Positions 1-8,303 of a stretch of DNA of 64,000 bases are shown here, one piece after another. Source of the DNA: Streptomyces finlayi (lineage in GTDB: Bacteria > Actinomycetota > Actinomycetes > Streptomycetales > Streptomycetaceae); contig NZ_CP045703.1 of the NCBI RefSeq assembly GCF_014216315.1, forward strand, positions 62,001 through 126,000, written 5' to 3'. The notes under the pieces are model-generated. The model did not search any database. It saw only the letters and a program-made list of their open reading frames with translations, and was not told where the DNA came from. Numbering within the stretch: position 1 is the stretch's first letter; every line of letters begins with the position of its first letter. A program made the position numbers and the translations under genes.

Positions 1-1
1 G

Positions 2-1003
2 CGGGCACCGGACCCGGACCGGGACTTCCATTCCCGCTCGACGTCGATCGGCCCGCGTCGGATGCCGACCCCGCGCTGGGACCGTTTCCTGACCGACACG
101 TTCGGGGACGACGAGCAGGGCGCGGAGATGATCCGTTTCCTGCATCTGCTGCTGGGTTACTCCCTCACCGGTGATGTCGGGGCGCAGGTCATGCCGTTCC
201 TCTTCGGGTCGGGGAAGAACGGCAAGTCCGTCCTCCTGGACGTCCTGATCAAACTCCTGGGCGACTACGCCGACGCCGCGCCTCCCGGGTTCCTGATGGC
301 CCGCCCCTTCGAGGGGCACCCCACCGACCTCGCCGAGCTCCACGGCCGGCGGGTCATCGTGTGTTCCGAGGTCAGACCAGGCGACCGGTTCGATGAGGCC
401 CGCGTGAAACTCCTCACCGGCGGCGACCGTATCAAGGCCCGCCGCATGCGCCAGGACTTCTTCTCCTTCGCGCCCACCCACAAACTCTGGCTCCTGGGCA
501 ACCACCGCCCCGAAGTCGGCACCGGCGGCTACGCCTTCTGGCGCCGGATGCGCCTGATCCCCTTCGACCGCGTCGTCTCCGACCACCGGAAGATCGACAA
601 CCTCGCCGACATCCTCGTCACCGAGGAAGGCCCCGGCATCCTCAACTGGCTCATCACCGGAGCCCACCACTACCTCAACAGCCCCCGCGACCTCACCGGA
701 CCCGAAACCGTCCGCATCGCCACCACCGCCTACGCCGAGACCGAGGACCACACCGGCCGCTTCCTCACCGAACGCTGCACCCTCCAGCCCCACCACCGCG
801 TCGAACAGACCCACCTCTACAACGCCTACAAAACCTGGTCACGCAACGAAGGCATCACCCCCACCTCCTCCCGCGCCTTCGCCGCCCGCATCCGAGAAAC
901 CATCGGACTGTCCTCACCGAAGGAGATGCTGCTGTCGAATCAGCGCAAGTACTACCCAGGCATCGGGCTTCTCGCCGACGAGGAGGAGGAGGAGGCGGAG
1001 TGA
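2..1003 (+). CDS. D5-type phage/plasmid primase-helicase, 5' end outside window
   Basis: C-terminal 333 residues of a D5/poxvirus-type primase-ATPase of the kind carried by phages and integrative plasmids. The Walker A motif GSGKNGKS is visible, followed by an acidic Walker B-like stretch (VIVCSE) and the family's LLGNHRP motif. The reading frame is open to base 2 and matches the intact copy at 1423-3093, so the start lies upstream of the window. The C-terminus differs from the other copy: after the shared LSNQRKYYPGIGLL it ends in a run of glutamates. Its stop overlaps the GTG of the next ORF. Its role would be opening and priming a replication fork on a mobile replicon. Confidence 0.85.
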   Translation, partial: RAPDPDRDFHSRSTSIGPRRMPTPRWDRFLTDTFGDDEQGAEMIRFLHLLLGYSLTGDVGAQVMPFLFGSGKNGKSVLLDVLIKLLGDYADAAPPGFLMARPFEGHPTDLAELHGRRVIVCSEVRPGDRFDEARVKLLTGGDRIKARRMRQDFFSFAPTHKLWLLGNHRPEVGTGGYAFWRRMRLIPFDRVVSDHRKIDNLADILVTEEGPGILNWLITGAHHYLNSPRDLTGPETVRIATTAYAETEDHTGRFLTERCTLQPHHRVEQTHLYNAYKTWSRNEGITPTSSRAFAARIRETIGLSSPKEMLLSNQRKYYPGIGLLADEEEEEAE

Positions 1004-1422
1004 GTGCTCTGATCGACAGGGTCGAGATCAGCGAGGAGGCGGAGCTGGTCTGGCTGGAGGACATCTCGGTGCTGGACTACGTGCGCCAGAGTCTGGACCG
1101 GTTGCCGACCCGGCGGGGGAGGCCCGCCTACCACCGTGACGGGCGAATGGTCGGATACGCGGTACTCCGCCCCGGGGCGAGGGCCTCGCGCTCCTCGGGC
1201 ACCTTCCGCCGGCGGGTCTTCTGGCTCCTGCCCCACGACCGGGACACCGACCCCCAAGGCCTCTACGCCACCGGCGCACCCGCCGAGGCGATCGATCCCG
1301 CCACCCTCGACCCCCGCACCAAAGGACACAAGACCGAACGCTCCGAAGGCGGACCCCTCTCCAGCACCACCCACAGACTCGACGTCATCGATCCCGGGTC
1401 CCGGCCGGGGCAGCACAGGTGA
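1000..1422 (+). CDS. Hypothetical protein downstream of primase
   Basis: A 140-residue ORF whose GTG start overlaps the primase stop, implying translational coupling. I do not recognise a family. The N-terminal half is acidic (ISEEAELVWLEDISVLDYV) and the C-terminal third is polar and proline/threonine rich, probably disordered. There is no signal peptide or membrane segment. It lies in the spacer between the primase inverted repeats and has no counterpart after the second copy. It is probably an accessory gene of the same element; the coding call rests on the overlap and the length. Confidence 0.45.
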   Translation: MSALIDRVEISEEAELVWLEDISVLDYVRQSLDRLPTRRGRPAYHRDGRMVGYAVLRPGARASRSSGTFRRRVFWLLPHDRDTDPQGLYATGAPAEAIDPATLDPRTKGHKTERSEGGPLSSTTHRLDVIDPGSRPGQHR

Positions 1423-3093
1423 TCACGGCGTTTCCTTCTGGTCGGGGAGAAGCCCGATGCCTGGGTAGTACTTGCGCTGGTTCGACAGGACCATGACGCG
1501 GTGGTCGGACAGTCCGATGGTTTCTCGGATGCGGGCGGCGAAGGCGCGGGAGGAGGTGGGGGTGATGCCTTCGTTGCGTGACCAGGTTTTGTAGGCGTTG
1601 TAGAGGTGGGTCTGTTCGACGCGGTGGTGGGGCTGGAGGGTGCAGCGTTCGGTGAGGAAGCGGCCGGTGTGGTCCTCGGTCTCGGCGTAGGCGGTGGTGG
1701 CGATGCGGACGGTTTCGGGTCCGGTGAGGTCGCGGGGGCTGTTGAGGTAGTGGTGGGCTCCGGTGATGAGCCAGTTGAGGATGCCGGGGCCTTCCTCGGT
1801 GACGAGGATGTCGGCGAGGTTGTCGATCTTCCGGTGGTCGGAGACGACGCGGTCGAAGGGGATCAGGCGCATCCGGCGCCAGAAGGCGTAGCCGCCGGTG
1901 CCGACTTCGGGGCGGTGGTTGCCCAGGAGCCAGAGTTTGTGGGTGGGCGCGAAGGAGAAGAAGTCCTGGCGCATGCGGCGGGCCTTGATACGGTCGCCGC
2001 CGGTGAGGAGTTTCACGCGGGCCTCATCGAACCGGTCGCCTGGTCTGACCTCGGAACACACGATGACCCGCCGGCCGTGGAGCTCGGCGAGGTCGGTGGG
2101 GTGCCCCTCGAAGGGGCGGGCCATCAGGAACCCGGGAGGCGCGGCGTCGGCGTAGTCGCCCAGGAGTTTGATCAGGACGTCCAGGAGGACGGACTTGCCG
2201 TTCTTCCCCGACCCGAAGAGGAACGGCATGACCTGCGCCCCGACATCACCGGTGAGGGAGTAACCCAGCAGCAGATGCAGGAAACGGATCATCTCCGCGC
2301 CCTGCTCGTCGTCCCCGAACGTGTCGGTCAGGAAACGGTCCCAGCGCGGGGTCGGCATCCGACGCGGGCCGATCGACGTCGAGCGGGAATGGAAGTCCCG
2401 GTCCGGGTCCGGTGCCCGCAGCACCCCCGACCGCAGATCCACGATCCCCGCCGGCGTGCACAGCACATACGGATCCGCGTCCAGCGCCCCCGCCGTCAGC
2501 ACCATCCCCGGCGCCGACCTCGCCTGCACCAGCAACGCGTTGATCCCCGACGTACTCAGCGCACGACGCCGGTGCTTACGCAACGCCGCGTCGGAATACC
2601 TCCCCCGCGGATCAGTCGTGGCGATACTCTCCGCCATCTCCCCCGCCGCCCACAACACCGTGTCGTCCTCATCACTCTGCCACCGCGTGCTGTCCCACCG
2701 ATACCACCCCAGCCCCGTCACATGCCGGTAATCCTGCGCATACAACCGCACAAACAACTTCGCGTTCCCCCGATCCGTCAACGAATCAGGTAACAGCGCG
2801 GCTGTGCTGCCCGGTTCGGGTGTCGCCAGGTTGTGGACGTGCGGTGCGGACTGGCGTACGGCGGAGTGCGGGTGGCCGATCGGGGCGCTCGGGATGCTGT
2901 GCACGATGTGGAGGAGTCTGCTCTCGCGTACCGGGTCGGCACCGGTGCTCCGCCGGCCGGGAATTCCGTGCCGTCCGGGACCTCCGGACGGCACGTCGGC
3001 GCGAGGCCCGGTCATGCCGGCCGTCATGGTGGACGTTGTGTTCGAGGGGGGGTGACCTGCGTGGTCAATCGCGGGTCGGGCTCCCTCAGCCAC
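1423..3093 (-). CDS. D5-type phage/plasmid primase-helicase, complete copy
   Basis: 556-residue D5-type primase/ATPase. The first 95 or so residues are low-complexity and may not be translated; internal ATG codons are alternatives. Residues 100-240 resemble the D5 N-terminal region (LFVRLYAQDYRHVTGLGWYR) and the helicase core follows with Walker A GSGKNGKS. From its residue 225 or so to near the C-terminus it is the same protein as the copy at 2-1003, on the opposite strand. Family knowledge: these proteins initiate replication of phages, satellites and conjugative elements. No integrase, excisionase or attachment site is visible nearby, so this looks like a stranded fragment of an element next to the biosynthetic cluster. 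Confidence 0.85.
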   Translation of the reverse strand: MAEGARPAIDHAGHPPSNTTSTMTAGMTGPRADVPSGGPGRHGIPGRRSTGADPVRESRLLHIVHSIPSAPIGHPHSAVRQSAPHVHNLATPEPGSTAALLPDSLTDRGNAKLFVRLYAQDYRHVTGLGWYRWDSTRWQSDEDDTVLWAAGEMAESIATTDPRGRYSDAALRKHRRRALSTSGINALLVQARSAPGMVLTAGALDADPYVLCTPAGIVDLRSGVLRAPDPDRDFHSRSTSIGPRRMPTPRWDRFLTDTFGDDEQGAEMIRFLHLLLGYSLTGDVGAQVMPFLFGSGKNGKSVLLDVLIKLLGDYADAAPPGFLMARPFEGHPTDLAELHGRRVIVCSEVRPGDRFDEARVKLLTGGDRIKARRMRQDFFSFAPTHKLWLLGNHRPEVGTGGYAFWRRMRLIPFDRVVSDHRKIDNLADILVTEEGPGILNWLITGAHHYLNSPRDLTGPETVRIATTAYAETEDHTGRFLTERCTLQPHHRVEQTHLYNAYKTWSRNEGITPTSSRAFAARIRETIGLSDHRVMVLSNQRKYYPGIGLLPDQKETP

Positions 3094-3380
3094 GGATTCT
3101 CCTGGTCGTCGGTGGGTTCGGAAGTTCTGCCGCGCTCCGGCCTACGCGCGTCGACATCCCGCGTCAGGGTGTCCTCGAGGAATGCGCGTGGGCCTTGTCC
3201 AGGCCCTGCCGCCCGGGGCGGAGGGCTGGTCGGACGTCCTGCGGGGCGCGGCGCACGGCGGGGGAGCGGAGGTGGGGCCAGTGAGCGGATCGCGTCCCCC
3301 CGCCGTACGCGGGCCAGGGTGCGGTGGTGGGCGGGGCGGGGTGACGGTCGGTGCGGGTACCCCGCCCCGCCTTCCGTATG

Positions 3381-4301
3381 TCAGGCCGGTGCGGTCGTGA
3401 CCAACGCGGATACGGCCACGACGTCCCCTTGGGTGGCGATGAGCTGGATACCGGAGGTGCCGAGTCTCTCTCCCTCGATCAGACAGGGCTGGTCGAGTTC
3501 CACGTAGCGCTTGAAGACCGCGTCGAGGGAGAGGGTGCGGGTCTCCTTCGGTGCGCACAGGGCTGTGGACGCCTGGTCGAAGGCCTCCAGGAGCACCATG
3601 CCAGGGACGTGGTCGTGCGGGTGGTCGAAGAGGACGGGGTGGGTGAGGTCGGGGCGCAGGAACCACAGGTTGTCCCGGGTCGTCGGGCTCAGGACGACAT
3701 CGCCGTCGCTCTCTCGGCCGACCAGGGCGGGGGAGAGGGGGCGACCGGGGAGGAACGCCCGTGCACAGGCCTCGGCCGCGTCGGCGTAGGGGCCGCGCAA
3801 CCTGCGGTAGAGAGCCTCGGGGTAGGAGGTGTACCTGATCTGGGCGGTGCCCACGCGTACTCCGTCGCGTACGGCCTCGACCTCCGCCGACAGCCGGGCG
3901 CAGCCCAGGCGGCGCCGGCTCACCGAGGTGTGGGAGATGTGCAGTTCGACGGCTGCCGGTTCCGCGGTGGTCCGCAGGCCCTCGGGGGTGGCGGAGCAGC
4001 TGATGTAATCCCAGCCGAGACGGTGGTCGAGGGGTATCCGGAACTCCGTGTGGGACAGCAGGGCCAGGGCCTGTCTGATGCTCTCCGTGAGGAGCAGAGG
4101 TCTGTGCGCCTCCGGCTCCGGGGTGTAGAACGGATGGGAGAAAGGCCATTCGGCGCTGACGACGTGCTGGTTCTCCGAGACACCGCGCCACGCGGTGATG
4201 AGCACTTCCGAGGGATTCGTCTTGCGGACCAGGCGGCTGGCTACGGTGGGGCGTTGCGGGTGCAGGCCGGTCGGGGCCTTGTTTTCGGCTGAACTCATCA
4301 C
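3381..4301 (-). CDS. AfsA-family gamma-butyrolactone synthase (module A)
   Basis: 306 residues with the two AfsA hotdog repeats; the hallmark DHPHDHVPGMVLLEA is near residue 225 and an N-terminal partner with SIRQALALLSHTEF near residue 80. Family role: condense a beta-ketoacyl thioester with dihydroxyacetone phosphate, the first step to A-factor-like signals. The GTG at 4301 follows a GGGGGAG Shine-Dalgarno with 7-nt spacing; the adjacent ATG at 4298 is an alternative. It is divergent from the receptor gene at 4442, the classic synthase/receptor arrangement, with a shared T-rich operator candidate between them. A paralogue in the same context is at 44029-44937. Confidence 0.93.
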   Translation of the reverse strand: MMSSAENKAPTGLHPQRPTVASRLVRKTNPSEVLITAWRGVSENQHVVSAEWPFSHPFYTPEPEAHRPLLLTESIRQALALLSHTEFRIPLDHRLGWDYISCSATPEGLRTTAEPAAVELHISHTSVSRRRLGCARLSAEVEAVRDGVRVGTAQIRYTSYPEALYRRLRGPYADAAEACARAFLPGRPLSPALVGRESDGDVVLSPTTRDNLWFLRPDLTHPVLFDHPHDHVPGMVLLEAFDQASTALCAPKETRTLSLDAVFKRYVELDQPCLIEGERLGTSGIQLIATQGDVVAVSALVTTAPA

Positions 4302-4400
4302 GTGTGCACTCCCCCTGGATCATCGAATGCTGACCGTGCTTGGGTGCCTGAACGTGCTACGGCGCCCCGCCTCGAAGTCCGGACGGAGGGCCTTCGCTGT

Positions 4401-4430
4401 ATCGTAAGAGTTATTCTTTTTTTGTCTACG
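4401..4430. promoter_or_regulatory. Candidate butyrolactone-receptor operator/promoter, module A
   Basis: The divergent AfsA/TetR intergenic region holds an A/T-rich island unusual for this GC content: a TAAGAGTTATTC segment followed by TTTTTTTGTCTA at 4417-4428. The same TTTTTTTGTCTA occurs at 45032-45043 at the equivalent place in module B. Receptors of this family usually bind A/T-flanked pseudo-palindromes overlapping their own promoters, so an autoregulatory site is inferred. Confidence 0.5.
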
Positions 4431-4441
4431 AGACGGGACAT

Positions 4442-5107
4442 ATGACGGAGTCACCCGAGCAGCGCCCACTGATGCAGGAGCGCGCACGGCGGACGCGGGC
4501 CAAGCTCATCCGCGCTGCCGCCGAAGTGTTCGCCGAAAGTGGCTTCGCGGGTGCGAGCGTCTCGCGGATCACGGACCGGGCCGGCGTGACGCTCGGTTCC
4601 ATGTACTTCCACTTCAAGAACAAGGAAGCGCTGGCTCGGGAGATAGTGCGCAGCCAGCCGGACATCGTCTCGCCGCCGCTTGCCGCGAAGGGCCTGCAGA
4701 GGTTGATCGACATCACTCTGACCTGGTCCTACCAGATGCTCGACGAGCCGCTTCTGCTGGCTGGGGCCCGACTGGTGACGGATCAGGAACTGTTCATCTC
4801 CGCCGAGGAGAACTCGCATCAGCAGTGGGCCGAGGTGGCCGCGCTGGCCTTGACGGAAGCGAAGGACATGGGTCAGCTCCGCGACGGTGTGGACATCCCG
4901 GCCTTCGCACGCATGGTGGTGAGCGCCTGCACCGGAGCGCAGATGCACGCCCAGATGGAATCCGGCCGACGCGATCTGCCCCAGCGTGTGGAGGAGATCT
5001 GGTACTGCGTGCTTCCCGCGATCGCCGGGCCGGGCACGGCCGAGCTGATGGTCTTCGGCGAGACGCGCGGCAGGCCGGCGGCCGGTCTGAAGAAGCGGAA
5101 GCCGTAG
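4442..5107 (+). CDS. Gamma-butyrolactone receptor, TetR family (module A)
   Basis: 221 residues. The N-terminal HTH (residues 14-60, VFAESGFAGASVSRITDRAGVTLGSMYFHFKNKEAL) is typical of ArpA/ScbR-type receptors and includes the MYFHFKNKE turn. The ligand domain carries the LLLAGARLVTD and VVSACTGAQMHAQ segments shared with its module B paralogue. It is expected to repress target promoters until the butyrolactone made by the adjacent synthase binds. The ATG follows a T-rich operator candidate by 14 nt, with only a weak ribosome-binding site (GACGGGA). It is divergent from the synthase and followed by an SDR, as in classical butyrolactone loci. Confidence 0.92.
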   Translation: MTESPEQRPLMQERARRTRAKLIRAAAEVFAESGFAGASVSRITDRAGVTLGSMYFHFKNKEALAREIVRSQPDIVSPPLAAKGLQRLIDITLTWSYQMLDEPLLLAGARLVTDQELFISAEENSHQQWAEVAALALTEAKDMGQLRDGVDIPAFARMVVSACTGAQMHAQMESGRRDLPQRVEEIWYCVLPAIAGPGTAELMVFGETRGRPAAGLKKRKP

Positions 5108-5247
5108 GGCCCAGGCTGACCCGGCGCCCCAGATTTCTGCCGATAGACCCTGGGCGTTCACCCGACGCCCGCTATGGTCGTGCCGGGGGGACACAGTGAT
5201 CGGCGTCACGTCCCTGTCCTCGGCGGGGGCGTGTGGGGGAGGGGTAC

Positions 5248-6036
5248 ATGAACACAGGCTCGGGCGGATTACTGCGGAACAGCGGATTGCTCCGGGACAA
5301 GAGAATCATGATCACGGGTGCCTCCAGCGGGATCGGGGCCGCCGCGGCCCGTCTCTTCGCCGCCGAGGGCGCCTCGGTCATCCTGATGGCACGGCGCGAG
5401 AAACTCCTGTACGACCTGGTGGAGGAGATCCGCGCCGACGCGGGGCGGGCCGTCGCGGTCATTGGTGACGTCACCAGTCCCGCTGACGTCGAGCAGGTCG
5501 TCTCGGTGGCGGTGGAGCGTTTCGGAGGACTGGACGCCGCCTTCAACAACGCGGGGTGGGGTTCGCGGGGAACCGATCTGCACGAGACGGAGGACTCCGT
5601 CTACGACCAGATCATGGACGTCAACGTACGCGGGGTGTGGAACTGCCTGCGCCACCAGATACCGCTCATGCTGGACCAGCGCACCGGCGGAACGATCGTG
5701 AACACCTCCAGCACCGCGGGTCTTTTCGCCACCGGAGCGCTGGCTCCTTATGTGGCCGCCAAGCACGCGGTGCTCGGGCTGACCAAGGCCGCGGCCGCCG
5801 AGTACGGGTCCAGGGGAATCAGGGTCAACGCCCTGGTGGTGGGAAGCACCCGCACCGAGCTGACGGAGGGGAGCGTGCGCAGCGGGACGAAACGGCCTGT
5901 GGCCGCGCGCGCCATCCAGCACCGCATGGCGGACCCGCTCGAAATCGCCGAGGCGGCGGCCTGGTTGTGCAGCGACCGTTCCTCCTTCGTGACCGGTGGC
6001 GCCGTGCCCGTGGACGGGGGCTGCAGTGCGGTCTGA
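5248..6036 (+). CDS. Short-chain dehydrogenase/reductase of the butyrolactone locus (module A)
   Basis: 262-residue classical SDR: cofactor motif TGASSGIG (residues 25-32), NNAG, catalytic Ser and YVAAK (Tyr-x-x-x-Lys), and the C-terminal GGAVPVDGG. The ATG at 5248 follows GGGGGAGGGG; an in-frame GTG at 5233 lies inside that purine run and is less likely. Position suggests a role in maturing the signal, as reductases beside AfsA/ScbA genes reduce the butenolide or ketone intermediate. Codon 8 is TTA (5269-5271), so translation may depend on the bldA leucine tRNA. The module B copy lacks this TTA and is split by an insertion sequence. Confidence 0.9.
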   Translation: MNTGSGGLLRNSGLLRDKRIMITGASSGIGAAAARLFAAEGASVILMARREKLLYDLVEEIRADAGRAVAVIGDVTSPADVEQVVSVAVERFGGLDAAFNNAGWGSRGTDLHETEDSVYDQIMDVNVRGVWNCLRHQIPLMLDQRTGGTIVNTSSTAGLFATGALAPYVAAKHAVLGLTKAAAAEYGSRGIRVNALVVGSTRTELTEGSVRSGTKRPVAARAIQHRMADPLEIAEAAAWLCSDRSSFVTGGAVPVDGGCSAV

Positions 6037-6119
6037 CCCCCTCCCCCGACGCCGGTGTGACGGGCGCACCCGGGGCATGCGCCGTCATGGCGGGACCCCC
6101 GCGGCCGAGGAGGCGGGCC

Positions 6120-6722
6120 TCACCCGGGGGCCGGCTCGTTCGCCGCCCCCGTCATGACCAGCTGCCAGATACGGCTCAGCAACTCCACCGAACTGTCCGG
6201 GGTCGGCAACCCGGCGGCACGATGGCGGCGGAAGACGATCTCGGCACCGGCCACCAGGTGCACGATCAGCGCTGCCAAGACCTCGGGGTGCGCCGAAGGC
6301 AGCAGGTCCCCGTCCTCATAGGCCCGTTGCAGGAGTTCGTCGGCGGTGGGCAGCCAGATCTCCGTCCATGCCGAGCTGCCCGGACGCTCCCTCTCCAGTC
6401 GTAGCAGGGCTCGGACCGCGTCCTTCTGCTCGATGAGGCGGGCGAGTTCCAGAGTCAGATCGGCCAGGTGCCGCAAGGGCGCGTCGGAGAGGTCCTCGAT
6501 CCGCTCGATGGCGGCCCTGACCGTGGCCCGCCCCTCGGCCTCGACGGCCTCGGCGAGGTCGGCCTTGGAGGAGAAGTGGAAGGTGACCGCACCCAGCGAA
6601 ATGCCGGCCGCCTTGCTGATCTTGGCCAGCGAAGCACCGGCGTACCCGTCGAGGTCGAACTGCGCCGCGGCGGACCGCAGGAGAGTTCTCCGTGTACGTG
6701 CCGCCCGTTCCTGTTTCACCAT
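6120..6722 (-). CDS. TetR-family regulator, divergent from IS701-like gene (module A)
   Basis: 200 residues beginning MVKQERAARTRRTLL, with a TetR HTH at residues 10-55 (ISKAAGISLGAVTFHFSSKADL) and a helical ligand domain of the kind seen in butyrolactone-receptor-like pseudo-receptors. The ATG at 6722 follows GGAGAGGAC; longer in-frame extensions upstream are read-through and have no ribosome-binding site. It is transcribed away from the IS701-like gene at 7041 across a 318-bp gap that contains a 25-bp A/T-rich element conserved in module B. It probably represses itself and the divergent gene. The paralogue at 48012-48617 has the same arrangement. Confidence 0.9.
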   Translation of the reverse strand: MVKQERAARTRRTLLRSAAAQFDLDGYAGASLAKISKAAGISLGAVTFHFSSKADLAEAVEAEGRATVRAAIERIEDLSDAPLRHLADLTLELARLIEQKDAVRALLRLERERPGSSAWTEIWLPTADELLQRAYEDGDLLPSAHPEVLAALIVHLVAGAEIVFRRHRAAGLPTPDSSVELLSRIWQLVMTGAANEPAPG

Positions 6723-6973
6723 GTCCTCTCCGACAATCTTCGGCCGTAGGGCGCACGCTGCGCGGCACCTCGATGCCGATAGGGGTTGCGGTGTTCTCCC
6801 TCGGGCGGTCGGCGACGTCCCAGCTCGGGCGGGACCGCGACGGAGGAGCAACCACGATGGCTCAAGTAGGTAAAAGGCTTGGTCAAGCGAGGGTTGGAGC
6901 GTCCTTGATCTTCGTTTACGACCAGGTTCGGCGCTCGTTCCCAACCGACGGGAGCGCTCCCCCGTCCTGTTGG

Positions 6974-6998
6974 AAAAAAAGATAACGTTCGCTATTCT
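6974..6998. promoter_or_regulatory. Conserved 25-bp A/T-rich operator candidate, module A
   Basis: A run of seven A followed by GATAACGTTCGCTATTCT. The 25 bp recur with one substitution at 48853-48877 in front of the module B IS701-like gene, although the surrounding intergenic DNA has diverged. The core AGATAACG/CGCTATTCT is an imperfect inverted repeat. The location between a divergent TetR gene and its neighbour suggests the TetR operator and probably the -35 region of the IS701-like gene. Confidence 0.6.
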
Positions 6999-7040
6999 AT
7001 CGGAGCGCTCGATCGGATGCCCAGTAGAAGGGAACGAACC

Positions 7041-8234
7041 ATGGCGGCCCACGACGTGAGCCACGCGCACGTGCCGGTCTCCGTACTTGCCGAGCAGGTC
7101 TTCGGGCATCTGCCGAGGGCCGATCAGCGGGCCTGGGCCCAGGCGTACCTGGCGGGCCTGCTGACCACCGAGGGCAAGAAGTCGGTACGCCGGATGGCCG
7201 CCACCGTCTCCGGTTCGCCCACCGCCTCCCAGTCGATGCACCAGTTCCTCAACGCCAGTCCCTGGGACTGGGCCCCGGCACGGGCCGAGTTGATGCGGTG
7301 GGCCGAGCAGCGGCTGTCCCCGCACGCCTGGGTGCTCTCGGCGGCGGTGCTCCGCAAGCGGGGCGACCACTCCTGCGGCGTGCACCGGCGCTTCGTCCCC
7401 GCCACCGGACGCTCCGTCAACTGCCAGTTGGCCGTCGGCGCGTTCCTCACCAGCGGGACGGAGGCCGTTCCCATGCACTGGGGGCTGCTGCTGCCCGGTA
7501 CCTGGGCCGACGACCAGACACGCCGCGCACGGGCCCGCATCCCCGACGACGCCGACCACCGCACCATCGAGCAGCACGCGCTCGACCTCGTGGACCTGCT
7601 GTGCGCAAGCACCCAGCTCAGCGCCCGGCCGGTGGTGGCCGACCTCAGCCACCACACCGGGGTGGCCTCGCTGGTGCGCGGACTCAGCCGCCGCGGCCGC
7701 GAGTTCATCGTCTCCCTGCCCGGCCGGACACCGGTGGTCCCCGTCGTCGGCGGCACGACCGCGCGCGGCGCGTACGCCTCGAAGTTACCCGCAGCCGTGG
7801 AAGCACAGCGCCTGTTCGGCCTCAAACACAGCGCCCAGTTCAGACCCAACGCCCATGAAGGGCTCGACCGCGGTGCCGACCGCACCGCGGTGATGACCAC
7901 GCTGGTGAGGCTGCCGCAGGTACGGCTCGCCCGGCAGGCACCGCACCCCACCTACCGGGTCTTCGGCGTCCGTTCCTGCGTGGGGCCCCGCTCCCCCCGG
8001 ATCTGGCTGACCAACATGACACAGCGGCGTACCGACGAGCTGATCGCGCTGGCCAGACTCCAGCACCGGGCGGGCGCCACGGTGCAGTCGCTGGAGGACG
8101 ATTTCGGGCTGCTCGACTTCGAGGGGCGGTCCTACCCCGGCTGGCACCATCACATGACGCTGGTCTCGGCCGCCTTCGCGTACAGCCGGCTGGAGCTGAC
8201 CGGCGCCCGGCCCGCCGGCCTGGCGACGGGCTGA
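7041..8234 (+). CDS. IS701-like DDE transposase homologue, probably domesticated and inactive (module A)
   Basis: 397 residues matching the IS701 transposase fold: KRGDHSCGVHRRF near residue 115, VVADLSHH near 205, and the C-terminal LDFEGRSYPGWHHH. Active IS701 enzymes have an Asp-Asp pair just before the GK/RG-KHS segment. Here that site reads VLSAAVLRKRGDHS, so the first catalytic Asp is Ser; the module B copy keeps an Asp (VLDVAVLRK). The second Asp and the Glu-containing motif persist. No terminal inverted repeats or target duplication flank it, and its place in the locus is kept in both modules, arguing for a fixed cellular role. Start chosen at ATG 7041 behind AAGGGA. Codon 249 is TTA (7785-7787). 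Confidence 0.82.
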   Translation: MAAHDVSHAHVPVSVLAEQVFGHLPRADQRAWAQAYLAGLLTTEGKKSVRRMAATVSGSPTASQSMHQFLNASPWDWAPARAELMRWAEQRLSPHAWVLSAAVLRKRGDHSCGVHRRFVPATGRSVNCQLAVGAFLTSGTEAVPMHWGLLLPGTWADDQTRRARARIPDDADHRTIEQHALDLVDLLCASTQLSARPVVADLSHHTGVASLVRGLSRRGREFIVSLPGRTPVVPVVGGTTARGAYASKLPAAVEAQRLFGLKHSAQFRPNAHEGLDRGADRTAVMTTLVRLPQVRLARQAPHPTYRVFGVRSCVGPRSPRIWLTNMTQRRTDELIALARLQHRAGATVQSLEDDFGLLDFEGRSYPGWHHHMTLVSAAFAYSRLELTGARPAGLATG

Positions 8235-8303
8235 GCGAAGCGCCCCCTGCGAGGCCGTCGAAGGGGGAGCGGGCGCATCCGACGGGGCCGTGTGGCGCGA
8301 GGC

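Larger units (their letters stand above)
1..2419. repeat. Inverted repeat of about 0.97 kb: primase gene duplicated head-on
   Basis: Bases 1 to about 972 are the reverse complement of about 1448 to 2419 (paired coordinates sum to 2420). Identity looks essentially complete over 1-911 and 1509-2419. It is broken by a short diverged patch at about 912-938 opposite 1482-1508, then resumes to about 972. The left arm runs off the window edge, so its true length is unknown. The arms encode the ATPase part of the same primase, with a spacer of about 475 bp between them. The diverged patch argues against a simple fold-back assembly artefact. Confidence 0.9.

Noticed and set aside
1..2419. Interpretation of the inverted primase repeat as an assembly fold-back artefact
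   Set aside because: The arms differ in an internal patch and are followed by different sequence, including a unique coupled ORF at 1000-1422, which a simple fold-back would not produce.
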